Shown here: one piece after another, positions 1-8,226 of the stretch
Numbering within the stretch: the stretch's first letter is position 1
How the letters are laid out: each line of letters opens with the position of its first letter
Assembly (NCBI GenBank): GCA_900547555.1
Contig: URHG01000002.1
Location: 73,236-137,235, forward strand
Source: an uncultured Porphyromonadaceae bacterium
GTDB taxonomy: Bacteria > Bacteroidota > Bacteroidia > Bacteroidales > UBA11471
Length of the DNA stretch: 64,000 bases
Direction of reading: 5' to 3'
Notes under the pieces: generated by a model
What the model saw: only the letters and a program-made list of their open reading frames with translations
Told to the model about the DNA's origin: nothing
The model's database searches: none
Position numbers and translations under genes: made by a program

Positions 1-169
1 ACGATTGTTTTCTCGCGACAAGCAAGCATATATGTACCTTCCTCGTTCGATAGAGGCGGTACCCCAGGGAGATGAAATGCTTTCGATATTCAGAAGCGTC
101 AGATTCGGTGAAGTATATTATCGTCGACTGACTTGGGGTGTTTGCTCCATTTATGTGGGAAAGAAGTAA
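1..169 (+). CDS. menG: Demethylmenaquinone methyltransferase (MenG/UbiE), C-terminal fragment
   Basis: The window opens inside this gene. Only the last 55 codons are present, in the frame beginning at base 2, and they end at a TAA at 167-169. The tail reads like the end of UbiE/MenG methyltransferases: a YLPRSIEAVPQGDEM stretch (the family usually has YLPxSIxxFPQGEE), then a segment ending LTWGVCSIYVGKK (family LTxGICxLYxxxK). The enzyme methylates demethylmenaquinone with SAM in the last step of menaquinone synthesis, which fits the menaquinone-linked fumarate reductase at 50-54 kb. The catalytic Rossmann part lies outside the window. The gene converges on the HTH gene with only 7 bases between the stop codons, and I see no terminator hairpin there. 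Confidence 0.8.
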   Translation, partial: RLFSRDKQAYMYLPRSIEAVPQGDEMLSIFRSVRFGEVYYRRLTWGVCSIYVGKK

Positions 170-176
170 AGGGTTC

Positions 177-638
177 TTACAGATCGTTTTTGTTGTCGAT
201 TTCGAGAACCTTTTCTTGTAACAGCTCGATTTGCTTCTTATAGAGTTCGTTTATTTCACGAAGTAACGCTATTTCCTGATCTTTTGATGCCAAAAAATCT
301 TCGTATTGGAATTTCGGTTTTTTAGAAATTTTATATTTCTCGAATTCTTCCGAAACCGAAGACAGCATTTGCTTGTTATCAGAAAGAATCGGGTCTATAC
401 TATTTTCGTGGGTCGCTGTTTCTTCTCCATCATGTTCGAGGACGAAAAAGTCGGCGATGTTCAGATGGTACATATTGCAGATGGTCAACAATACGCTCAT
501 GTTGAGATTTCCTCCTCGGACGGCTTTGCCGATTGTATTCTTGTCAATTCCTAAAAAAGCGGAGGCTTCTTGATAAGTAATTCCTCTTCTCGACAGGAAT
601 TCTCGAAATTTGATTTCCGAATAGATGATCTTCGACAT
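177..638 (-). CDS. Small Cro/CI-type helix-turn-helix regulator with C-terminal coiled coil
   Basis: 153 residues when started at the ATG at 638 (MSKIIYSEIKF); an open frame continues upstream to 701, but that extension has no protein character. Residues about 10-60 form an XRE-type HTH: FLSRRGITYQEASAFLGIDKNTIGKAVRGG is broken here by the helix turn around G-I-D-K-N, followed by the usual LLTICNMYHLNIADFF third and fourth helices. The last 35 residues are heptad-like (IALLREINELYKKQIELLQE), so a dimerising coiled coil is likely. It is a DNA-binding repressor or activator of unknown target. The divergent small gene at 779 shares its 140-base upstream region and is a possible target, but this is inference. 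Confidence 0.75.
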   Translation of the reverse strand: MSKIIYSEIKFREFLSRRGITYQEASAFLGIDKNTIGKAVRGGNLNMSVLLTICNMYHLNIADFFVLEHDGEETATHENSIDPILSDNKQMLSSVSEEFEKYKISKKPKFQYEDFLASKDQEIALLREINELYKKQIELLQEKVLEIDNKNDL

Positions 639-778
639 AGTATATTTTCTTTTGAGTTTTGTATAGGATAGTGTTGTAAAAAGAACTTTTGAAATGAACA
701 AAAGACTATTTAATTGGTTTTACTTCTACTAATATACGAATAATATGAATTATAGCCAATAATAATCGACCAATAGAT

Positions 779-1045
779 ATGAAAAATAAAAGTAGTATGG
801 AAGAAATAAAAAAAGCGGTAAAGGCTCTGGAAGAGATCTGTGAGAGAGAGGGGGTGAATTACGCTGTCTTCTTTTCGGAACAACCACATAGCATTACCGG
901 TGGTGCAACGTTTACCACCGAAGAATATGCCATTCTTATCGAGACTTTTTCTCGGCGTTTGCCATTGGATCAGGTGCGTTTTCTTCGGAAGGTTATGGAT
1001 ATGATTATCACCGATCGTTCATCGTCATCTTGGCCTGTAAATTGA
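779..1045 (+). CDS. Small protein of unknown function (88 aa)
   Basis: Not recognised. 88 residues starting at ATG 779. It is a hydrophilic protein with a helical N-terminus (MEEIKKAVKALEEICEREG), a middle FTTEEYAILIETF segment and a second helix (LDQVRFLRKVMDMI). It has no signal peptide, membrane segment or cysteine motif. It is transcribed divergently from the HTH regulator at 177-638 across an AT-rich gap that could hold promoters for both. Amino-acid composition and codon use look like a genuine gene rather than a shadow frame. It ends 39 bases before the stop of the convergent coiled-coil gene. Confidence 0.55.
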   Translation: MKNKSSMEEIKKAVKALEEICEREGVNYAVFFSEQPHSITGGATFTTEEYAILIETFSRRLPLDQVRFLRKVMDMIITDRSSSSWPVN

Positions 1046-1084
1046 TTTTTTTCTTTTGTAAAAACAGAATGATACGTCGTGTTT

Positions 1085-2047
1085 TTACGGGTTTTCGGCT
1101 GTATCGTCGGGAAATATTAGAGACGTGAGCCCCGGTGCTGGTTTATGAGTGTGTCGGGACGTCGGTTCGGCCGATGACATATTATTCTTTTTTCCGACTT
1201 TACGGAGTGCCTGTTCGAGCTCTTCCGTAAGTTTTCGTACTTCTTTTCGCAATTTTTTTGTTGTTTCCTGTAAATCTTTGATTCGTTGTTGGTGTCGCGA
1301 ATCCCGTTTCATGATATTGCGATTTTCTTTTCTCTGTTCTTGCAGGGCGTTTTGTGCTTTGTTGAGTTTGGCGTATAGCGATGCGTAGCGGTGTTTTATC
1401 ACGATTGCATCATTGTCTCCTCCGTCGTCGACGCTGCGACAATCGAAAATTTTTTCCGTATCCGTCTCCTCGATATTTTGAGAGGTTTCTTCGATTTTTT
1501 CGCCCGATTCGTCATAGACGAGTCCCAGTGATTGTGCTTTTATTTTATTGATCTGTCGTAACTTTTCTTCTATTTCCCGTTCGTATTCGTCTCGTACGGT
1601 TATCAATTCGTTTTCGAGGTCATGGATACGTTCGCTCAGGGTTTTGCGCAAGCGCTCTGCTCCGGCATGCCTTTTTTGCGCTTCGGTGAAATTGTGGGAA
1701 AGTTCGGCGTTTTGTTCCTGTAAGTTTTTTATTTCGGCAATGCGTCGGGATTCCTCTTCTCTCCATTTTTCCGATAATTCGTTACGGGCCGTATTGAGCG
1801 ATTCCTGCTTGAAGCGGTCGAGACTTTCGGCCAGCCGCTCATAGACGGTCTCGACGTTGAGAGATGAAATCGTTTCACCGTTGTTTACGGCATCATTGAT
1901 TTGCCGGGCGAGAGCTTCGAGCAGGTGTTGCTCGGCGATGTCTGTTCCCGGAATGTCCGAAACGACGAGTGGTTCGCTGTCGGAATAAGCGCTTTTTTTA
2001 AGATTCCGGTCGCGCCATTGTTGCAGTATCGATTTTACAAAGCTCAT
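1085..2047 (-). CDS. Coiled-coil protein of unknown function (320 aa), downstream partner of the REC/ATP-grasp protein
   Basis: 320 residues, cytoplasmic by appearance (no signal peptide or membrane helix). Residues about 60-175 and 220-290 are strongly charged and heptad-like, rich in E, R, K, L and Q (for example LQEQNAELSHNFTEAQKRH and LRKEVRKLTEELEQALRKV), predicting two long coiled coils. Between them is an acidic linker containing EETSQNIEETDTEK. The C-terminal 30 residues are Pro/Ser/Thr-rich and probably disordered. The start lies 18 bases after the stop of the 987-residue protein upstream, so the two are almost surely cotranscribed. The function is unknown; a scaffold or adaptor for the large protein is a reasonable guess but unsupported beyond adjacency. 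Confidence 0.7.
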   Translation of the reverse strand: MSFVKSILQQWRDRNLKKSAYSDSEPLVVSDIPGTDIAEQHLLEALARQINDAVNNGETISSLNVETVYERLAESLDRFKQESLNTARNELSEKWREEESRRIAEIKNLQEQNAELSHNFTEAQKRHAGAERLRKTLSERIHDLENELITVRDEYEREIEEKLRQINKIKAQSLGLVYDESGEKIEETSQNIEETDTEKIFDCRSVDDGGDNDAIVIKHRYASLYAKLNKAQNALQEQRKENRNIMKRDSRHQQRIKDLQETTKKLRKEVRKLTEELEQALRKVGKKNNMSSAEPTSRHTHKPAPGLTSLIFPDDTAENP

Positions 2048-2065
2048 AACGTAGGGGGTTTACGG

Positions 2066-5029
2066 TTATGTTTCGGAGGGTTTGATGACGATGCCTTCGC
2101 TTTTTTTTCCGTTGATTTTTACGGTAAGCGGCTGTTCGAATCGTACGACCCTCAGGAATTGCGTCTCTTGTACGGCCTCTTGGCGATCGAGGAAATTTTC
2201 GTCGTAGAGACAGTCTTTGATTTGCGGATTGAGCGTGAAGTAACCTACGCCGAAAGAGGTCAGGTTCTGGAAGAAGTGTGTTCCCTGACTCGGCTCGATG
2301 AAATAGTTCGATAAGGCGGTTTCGACGATAAGGCGGGCCGCCGATATATGTGGCCATTTGACGGGAATACCCAGTGCCGTGTCGCTCGAACCCCAGCGTC
2401 CGGGGCCTATGAGTATGTAATTTTCGCCGCGTTCGAGAAATGTTTTGTTTATCTTTTCTATTTCCCGGGCGATGAGCGAATTGTTCGATGACAAGAATCC
2501 ATCGCTTTTGACATAGATGACATGGTGCAGGTCCGACATGATGCCGTGCCCCAGAGCCGAAGATGTTTTCAGCAAGAGGTCTTTTTCGTCGACCTCGTCG
2601 ATTTCGTCGCTCCGCATCTCTTTCGTATCTACGATGGGTCGTATTTGCAACCAATACAGTGCACCGTGAGGGTGCTGTTCATTGGGCAGGATCCCGGCAA
2701 ATTCTATCTCTACATGCCGGCCCATGTCGTGCGAACCGTATTCGAGCATCATTTCCAGTAGTGGCGATAGCGGGAAAATGTTGTGTTGCAGGATATTGGC
2801 GAAGGTAACGACTTTGCGTCCCCCTTCGTAATATCCGTCGCGTATGACTTGGTCGTAAGGGTCAAACGTCGATACCATGCCGCGTAGGGAATTGTCGGCC
2901 TCGGCATCGCGTATCGAGAGACGCAAAAGGTTGAAACTGTCATCGACTTCGCAATGCTCTTGGATATTTTTCAGGTCGAGCGCATAGAAGCGGGTTTGCG
3001 TGTCTCGCAAGGCAAGGTCGAGGGTGCTGGTTTGCAGTACCTTGTTAGGGTGCTTGGGCGAAAATCGTAAACTGCGTCCGCCGTCGACGATGTATTTTCC
3101 GAGACCTACGGCTATATCCACGACGCCGTCTTCGGCTTTTTCGTCGTTGATCGGGTAATAATTGAGCGACCGGCCGACACCCGCGAATGAGGGATAGTAT
3201 CGGTCGCCGTATTGTGTACCTACTACTTCTTGTAAGATAATTGCCATTTTTTCTTGGTCGATGACATTCGATGTCGCCGTCATGTAGGCTTTACTGTCGG
3301 AGTAAAATACCGAGGCGTACACACCTTTCACGGCAGCTGACAACATGCGGTACATCTCTTCTCGGTCATCGAGGAACGGTATCATGTAGGTCGAGTATAC
3401 GCCGGCGAAAGGCTGGTAATGCGAGTCTTCGAGTAGACTCGATGAACGCACGGCGATGGGCCGTCCTACGACCTCGAAAAAGGCCAGTATGTCTTCTTTG
3501 AGGCGTTCGGGCAAGGAGGCTTCGAGGAAGTGGTTGAGGATTTCTTCGTCGGGTAGGTCCGAGAGGGCGATTTGATAGAGATTATTGCTCTCCATGAATT
3601 CGTCGAAGAGGTCGGTACAAAGAACAACGGTTTTGGGAACAGAAACGCTTATTCCTTCGTAATCTTCAAGTACGGGGTGGCGTTTGATGAGTGAGTCGAT
3701 AAATGCCAGACCGCGCCCTTTCCCTCCCAGCGAACCTTGCCCGATACGGGCGAAATTGGAGTATTTGTCGAAACGGTTTCGTTCGAAGATGGCAACTACG
3801 CCCCGGTTCTTCATTTTCCGATAGAGAACGATGGAGTCGAAGATTTCTTGTCGTATTTCGGGCAGCTCGTCGAGGTTATGAGGCCAGCGCCGACGAATGA
3901 ATTCGGCCAGCGGGAAAAGGGCCCGGGAATAGAGCCAGCGGGAAATATGATTGCGCGAAGCGTGGTATAACAGCGATTCGGCGGGAATGGAAAGGATATT
4001 TTTTTGCAGGTCTTTCAGCTCTTTGATGCGCATGATGACCTCTCCGTTTTGCGGATTGATAAATTCAAAATCTCCGAAGCCGAAATTGCGCATGATGGCC
4101 TTACGCAAATCGACGGGAAGTTTTTTTGAATTTTTATCGAGGAAACATGCGTCGAGCGCAGCGGCTCCGGCCGCGTTCTCGGTATCGGACGATTCGATGA
4201 TAATAGGAACGAACGGGTCTTTTTCCCTGACGTACGAGCAGAATTTAAGTCCGGCTTTCGCATCTTTCAATCCTTCGTGCATAAATGATACGTCCGATAT
4301 GATTCCCAATATATTATTGGCGTATTTCTTATACATTTCCATCGCTTCTTCGTAGGAGCGGGCCAGTTTTATTTTGGGCCGTCCCCGCATACGCAACATC
4401 TGTTCGTGCTCATTGAGGGCTTCGGTCGAAAATATTTGGGATTGTTTCAGCACGAATTTGTATAGGTGGGGCAGTATCGAGGAATAGAACCGCACCGAGT
4501 CTTCGACCAGCATGATAATCTGTACGCCCGACTTGGTATCTTCTTCGATATTCATTTCGTCTTCGAGCAACTTGATGATGGCCAGTAACAAGTCGGCGTT
4601 TCCCAACCAACTGAAAACGTAATCGACACCGCTGAGGTCTTCTTTTTCCAATCGTCGGGAGACTTCCCGGGCAAAAGGGGTGAGCAGGACGATGGGAATA
4701 TCGGGATAGTGGTGTTTGATTTCTTTGGCCTTTTCGTAGGTCTGACTGTGTTCGGCATCGGGAATGGCGATGATGAGGTCGAACCTTTTTGTCGATAATT
4801 CCTTGAATGCGTCTTCGAGATTATTTACTTGTGTAACGCGGGGCGGGGAGCTAAGGTTGAGGGACGTGTACTCGAAGAAAATCTGTTCTTCGACGCGGCC
4901 GTCTTCTTCGAGAATGAACGCATCGTAATAAGAGGCGACCAATAAAACGTTGAAGATGCGTTTCTGCATGAGGTTAGCAAAAGACGTATCTTTCAGGTAT
5001 AGATGTTTGATGTTGTTTCCTTTGTCCAT
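2066..5029 (-). CDS. Tandem receiver-like domains fused to a PEP-synthase-type ATP-grasp domain (987 aa)
   Basis: A large cytoplasmic protein, often annotated as phosphoenolpyruvate synthase. Residues about 25-158 resemble a response-regulator receiver (REC) fold but lack the phospho-acceptor: the expected Asp is Ala88 in LIIAIPD, and there is no Lys in the last strand. Residues about 170-315 form a second REC with the full active site: acid pair E176/D177 (LVEDS), acceptor D246 (IISDVSF), Ser280 (IIIESS) and Lys299 (FLDKNS). Residues about 425-800 are the PPDK_N/PEP-synthase ATP-grasp unit, with GGKGRG at 435-440, RSSSLLEDS at 528-536 and a closing LQIRPIVD. The phospho-histidine swivel domain and the PEP/pyruvate barrel are absent; instead there is a C-terminal domain containing IGPGRWGSSD. 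It therefore cannot run the PEP synthase reaction as such. It leads a two-gene unit with the coiled-coil gene. Confidence 0.85.
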   Translation of the reverse strand: MDKGNNIKHLYLKDTSFANLMQKRIFNVLLVASYYDAFILEEDGRVEEQIFFEYTSLNLSSPPRVTQVNNLEDAFKELSTKRFDLIIAIPDAEHSQTYEKAKEIKHHYPDIPIVLLTPFAREVSRRLEKEDLSGVDYVFSWLGNADLLLAIIKLLEDEMNIEEDTKSGVQIIMLVEDSVRFYSSILPHLYKFVLKQSQIFSTEALNEHEQMLRMRGRPKIKLARSYEEAMEMYKKYANNILGIISDVSFMHEGLKDAKAGLKFCSYVREKDPFVPIIIESSDTENAAGAAALDACFLDKNSKKLPVDLRKAIMRNFGFGDFEFINPQNGEVIMRIKELKDLQKNILSIPAESLLYHASRNHISRWLYSRALFPLAEFIRRRWPHNLDELPEIRQEIFDSIVLYRKMKNRGVVAIFERNRFDKYSNFARIGQGSLGGKGRGLAFIDSLIKRHPVLEDYEGISVSVPKTVVLCTDLFDEFMESNNLYQIALSDLPDEEILNHFLEASLPERLKEDILAFFEVVGRPIAVRSSSLLEDSHYQPFAGVYSTYMIPFLDDREEMYRMLSAAVKGVYASVFYSDSKAYMTATSNVIDQEKMAIILQEVVGTQYGDRYYPSFAGVGRSLNYYPINDEKAEDGVVDIAVGLGKYIVDGGRSLRFSPKHPNKVLQTSTLDLALRDTQTRFYALDLKNIQEHCEVDDSFNLLRLSIRDAEADNSLRGMVSTFDPYDQVIRDGYYEGGRKVVTFANILQHNIFPLSPLLEMMLEYGSHDMGRHVEIEFAGILPNEQHPHGALYWLQIRPIVDTKEMRSDEIDEVDEKDLLLKTSSALGHGIMSDLHHVIYVKSDGFLSSNNSLIAREIEKINKTFLERGENYILIGPGRWGSSDTALGIPVKWPHISAARLIVETALSNYFIEPSQGTHFFQNLTSFGVGYFTLNPQIKDCLYDENFLDRQEAVQETQFLRVVRFEQPLTVKINGKKSEGIVIKPSET

Positions 5030-5554
5030 AGTCTTCTTTGTTCGAGGAAATGGGTTAAGGGCCGGGTTGAATATCGGGCTCGTTTTTTACTCTTTCAAAG
5101 GTATGAATATTTTTTGATTTGAAAAATTTAAAGGGTAAAAATCATTTGTTTTGAAAGAGTTATCTCTATTTTTTATGTTCCGTATCATGCTTTTCTTTGA
5201 TATGGAGCTTCTTTTTCTTTTTAAGTCTCTGTTTTTAAAATATTTGTACCTATTAAAAAGAGTAATCCTTTCGATGTAAAGCCTTTTTATCTGATAATGA
5301 ACGAACAGATAAAAAAGTTCACCTCGAAGGGATATTTTATTTTCGGAAGATGTTATGTCGGTGGTTTTATAAAAAGAAATTGTTTGTCTCACAGATTTCG
5401 GAGAGAGTCCCGTTTTTATTTATGGCATCTAAAAAGTCTACATATTAGCCATAAAAAATCCACATGAGATCGAGTATCTCTGCTTATTTTTGAAAATCCT
5501 GATGACTTCCATCGGTTCACAGAATTGAAATGTAATACCATAAAGCTACATCGT
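5030..5554. other. AT-rich intergenic region, divergent promoters only
   Basis: 525 bases between the divergent REC/ATP-grasp gene and the GH43 gene. I see no convincing gene: a 101-codon open frame at 5087-5392 on the minus strand is low-complexity (Lys, Ile, Phe, Asn) and matches nothing. It contains a TACCTTTG box on the minus strand (5096-5103) and a TATTTTTG box on the plus strand (5485-5492), each a plausible -7 element for the flanking gene. Neither has a good TTTG box at the expected distance. Confidence 0.5.
5096..5103 (-). promoter_or_regulatory. Candidate -7 box for the REC/ATP-grasp operon
   Basis: The minus strand reads TACCTTTG, an exact fit to the Bacteroidetes TAnnTTTG -7 element. 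It would give a leader of about 60 bases before the ATG at 5029. No TTTG is seen at the -33 distance, so confidence is limited. Confidence 0.35.
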
Positions 5555-7552
5555 ATGAAAAATTTCCCCCGATTATTCGATTTTCTGTTTCTCTGTTGTT
5601 TGTCCGTGTTTATCTCATCTTGCTCTACGGCTTTGGAGAGTACGGCCTATCTGTCGTCCGATAACGGCGACGGTACTTATACCAATCCGGTTATACAGGC
5701 CGACTATCCCGATCCCGATATAATCAGGGTCGGAGAAGATTATTATATGGTAAGCTCTTCGTTTGTCGCCATGCCCGGAATTCCTGTTTGCCATTCCAAA
5801 GATTTGATCAATTGGGAAGTCATAGGGCATGCCTATGACAGCATCACATTCCGTCCGCAATACCGTATGGAAGGTGGGAAAACGGCGTATAGTCGTCTTT
5901 GTTGGGCGCCGACGATAAGATATTACGACGGCATCTATTATATCGGTGTGAATATCGCCGATGACGGATTTGTCATGTTCAAGAGTAACAGACCCGAAGG
6001 ACCGTATACTATGCATAAGTTCGACAAGCGTTTATACGACCCGGGTTTCTTTATCGATGACGATGGAAAGAAATATGTTACGCATGGCAAAAACAAAATT
6101 TATCTTACCCGTTTAAAAGACGACGCTACGGGAGTATTGAATCCCGACGATAAAGGAACATTGATACTGACGGCGCCCGAGGGATACGGCCATCTGTTCG
6201 AGGGTTGCCATACATATAAAAGAAACGGTTGGTATTATATATTCAATCCGGCATTGGGGTATGATGGGGTGCAGATGATAAGTCGTTCGCGGAATCTTTA
6301 TGGCCCTTATGAGACGAAAGTATTGATCGACGATGATATAAATTATGCCGATGCCGGTGTACATCAGGGTGGCTATGTAGAGACTCTCGAAGGCGAATCG
6401 TGGGCATATACGTTCCAAGATCGCGACTATATGGGGCGATGTCTCATGTTGTATCCGATGAAATGGGAAAACGACTGGCCGGTGGTAGGCTCGGAAGGGA
6501 AATCTGGAAAAGGAGTGGTAACGTATCGCAAACCTGCGGTCGGGGCAGGTCGGGGTATGTGTTATCCGCAGCATTCCGATGATTTCGATGCCGCCGAGTT
6601 ATCGCAAGTATGGGAGTTCAACCATGTTCCGCACAAAAAGAAGTGGAGTTTGACCGACCGGCCGGGTTATTTCCGCATCTATGCCCAGTCGGCGCCGTGT
6701 TTCGGAGAAGCCCGTAATTCGCTTACTCAGAAAGTCAGCGGGCCGTATAGTACAGCTACCGTAGCTCTCGAATTGAAGGGTTTGCAAGAGAATGATTTTG
6801 CTGGTATGGGAATTATGGGAAGGCCCATGTATCAGTTGGGCGTCCGTAAAAAGTCGAATGGTAATTGGTTGGAGTTCCGTTCCGGAGATTGGACGGGAGA
6901 GAATGTTAACGATAGTTTGCTACTGGATACGGAGCGGATTTATCTCCGCACCGAAATTACGAAACAAGGGTCTCAACTGTTTTATTACAGTCTTGATAAC
7001 CGCACGTTCCATCGTTTCGGCCTCGAAGGAACGTCTAATTTCTGGGGTTATTTGGGAATACGTCATGCGTTGTGTTGTTATAATGTTGCAAAAGGTGCTC
7101 CTTGCGGATATGCCGATTTCGATTTCTTTCAAATAGAAAGTACACGGCGGGGAAATCATTACGATGCGTTTGTCGGGGTGGATTTTTCGCAATATGACGA
7201 CCGGGAGGGGTTGTTGCTGGTTCGTCCTCATCGTAAAAGACCCATGCAGCATTTTGAGAAAATTGTATCGGGCGATTGGCTTGTGTTCAATAATTTACAT
7301 TTTAAGAAGAAGCCTCGGACGGTTGCGATTGAGTTGCGGGCAGAAACTTCCGGTGTGGAAATAGAACTTCGAGAAGAGTCGATCGATGGACGATTGTTGG
7401 CTGTATGCCGGGTTGAGAAAAGTAAAAATTTGAAAGAATGGGAAAAACAGGTTTTCACCGTAGATAAAATAAAAAAGGGTCGGACGAAGGTTTATTTCTT
7501 GTTCAAAGGCGATTGTAAGGGCCTTTCCGTGAAAAGTTTTGTCTTTGAGTAA
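5555..7552 (+). CDS. Glycoside hydrolase family 43 lipoprotein (beta-xylosidase / arabinofuranosidase type) with C-terminal CBM6-like domain
   Basis: 665 residues from ATG 5555; an in-frame TTG at 5525 is less likely because a lipoprotein signal follows the ATG directly (hydrophobic core, then FISSC with acceptor Cys23). Residues about 40-330 form the five-bladed propeller of GH43, with the three acidic residues in place: base Asp53 (YPDPD), pKa-setting Asp162 (YDPGFF) and acid Glu216 (FEGCH). Residues about 340-535 are a concanavalin-like sandwich common in GH43 xylosidases, and about 540-665 are CBM6-like. It should cut xylose or arabinose side chains or oligosaccharides at the cell surface or in the periplasm. 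Unusually for this phylum, no SusC/SusD pair or regulator flanks it. The exact substrate cannot be read from sequence. Confidence 0.88.
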   Translation: MKNFPRLFDFLFLCCLSVFISSCSTALESTAYLSSDNGDGTYTNPVIQADYPDPDIIRVGEDYYMVSSSFVAMPGIPVCHSKDLINWEVIGHAYDSITFRPQYRMEGGKTAYSRLCWAPTIRYYDGIYYIGVNIADDGFVMFKSNRPEGPYTMHKFDKRLYDPGFFIDDDGKKYVTHGKNKIYLTRLKDDATGVLNPDDKGTLILTAPEGYGHLFEGCHTYKRNGWYYIFNPALGYDGVQMISRSRNLYGPYETKVLIDDDINYADAGVHQGGYVETLEGESWAYTFQDRDYMGRCLMLYPMKWENDWPVVGSEGKSGKGVVTYRKPAVGAGRGMCYPQHSDDFDAAELSQVWEFNHVPHKKKWSLTDRPGYFRIYAQSAPCFGEARNSLTQKVSGPYSTATVALELKGLQENDFAGMGIMGRPMYQLGVRKKSNGNWLEFRSGDWTGENVNDSLLLDTERIYLRTEITKQGSQLFYYSLDNRTFHRFGLEGTSNFWGYLGIRHALCCYNVAKGAPCGYADFDFFQIESTRRGNHYDAFVGVDFSQYDDREGLLLVRPHRKRPMQHFEKIVSGDWLVFNNLHFKKKPRTVAIELRAETSGVEIELREESIDGRLLAVCRVEKSKNLKEWEKQVFTVDKIKKGRTKVYFLFKGDCKGLSVKSFVFE

Positions 7553-7606
7553 ATGAAAAGCGGAAGTGTGCCGAAAAGAGATAACGGTGCACTTCTCCGC
7601 CCGGCT

Positions 7607-8060
7607 TGTCATTCCGAGTGAGACTGTGGTCGGCGAGGAATCTCTTCGTTTTCCCGACAATCCCGTTTTTCGCGAATAGAATTCTGTCTTGTGTTTTTGA
7701 GATGTTTCGCTGCTGCTTGAATGTCATTCCGAGTGAGGGCGTGAGCCCGACGAGGAATCCCCTACTCTTTATTGGTTGAGATTCTTCATTCCGCTTACGC
7801 TACATTCAGAATGACATTACTGTCATCTCGAATGCAGGTGAGAGATCTCATGCTATACCTCACTTGGTAGGAGATTCTTCGGTGTTCCACACCTCAGAAT
7901 GACGTTGTACCGTAAAGTACTACAACGTCTGTCATTCCGAAGCGTATGCGAGGAATCTTATGAGAAATGTATGTTTAGTAGGAGATTCTTCATTTCACTT
8001 CGCTCCATTCAGAATGACATTATTGTCATTTATAGTGGTATGCGAGGCTCCCCCGATTCT
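7607..8060. repeat. Palindromic repeat array A
   Basis: A 674-base gap (7553-8226) holds no credible gene but carries a row of imperfect palindromes of about 85-95 bases: 7607-7645 (left half only), 7722-7816, 7820-7903, 7930-8019, and a decayed left half from 8024. A full unit begins TGTCATTCCGA, has GAGGAATCT inside, then AGATTCTTC, and ends TTCAGAATGACA, so both the outer and inner arms are inverted copies. Units of a second type begin TGTCATCTCGAA with GAGAGATCT. Between units 3 and 4 lies a smaller perfect inverted repeat (GACGTTGTA and TACAACGTC, 7901-7929). See array B at 44155-44606. Confidence 0.85.
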
Positions 8061-8176
8061 ACCATTTTGTTCGAGATGTTTTGTGTTGTTTGGTAACGAT
8101 GCGGAGCTCTCTGTTGTGGGGTTTCCTTTTTAGTCATTGTCAAAATGGTAATTTGGAGGGAAAGTAAAAAACAAAA

Positions 8177-8217
8177 GAGGGGGGTGCTCTTACTTGTGAG
8201 AGCACCCCCTCCCTCTT
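8177..8217 (-). terminator. Rho-independent terminator of hppA
   Basis: GGGGGTGCTCT (8180-8190) pairs with AGAGCACCCCC (8199-8209), an 11 bp perfect stem with an 8-base loop. On the minus strand it is followed by TTTTGTTTTTT. It lies 10 bases past the hppA stop codon. Confidence 0.85.
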
Positions 8218-8226
8218 AAAATACAT

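Noticed and set aside
5087..5392. 101-codon open frame on the minus strand
   Set aside because: AT-rich low-complexity translation (Lys, Ile, Asn, Phe), no start context, lies over promoter boxes.
7607..8060. Possible CRISPR array in the repeated TGTCATTC/GAATGACA sequence
   Set aside because: The repeats are imperfect palindromes of about 90 bases in contact with each other, with no uniform unique spacers and no cas genes nearby. The same holds for 44155-44606.
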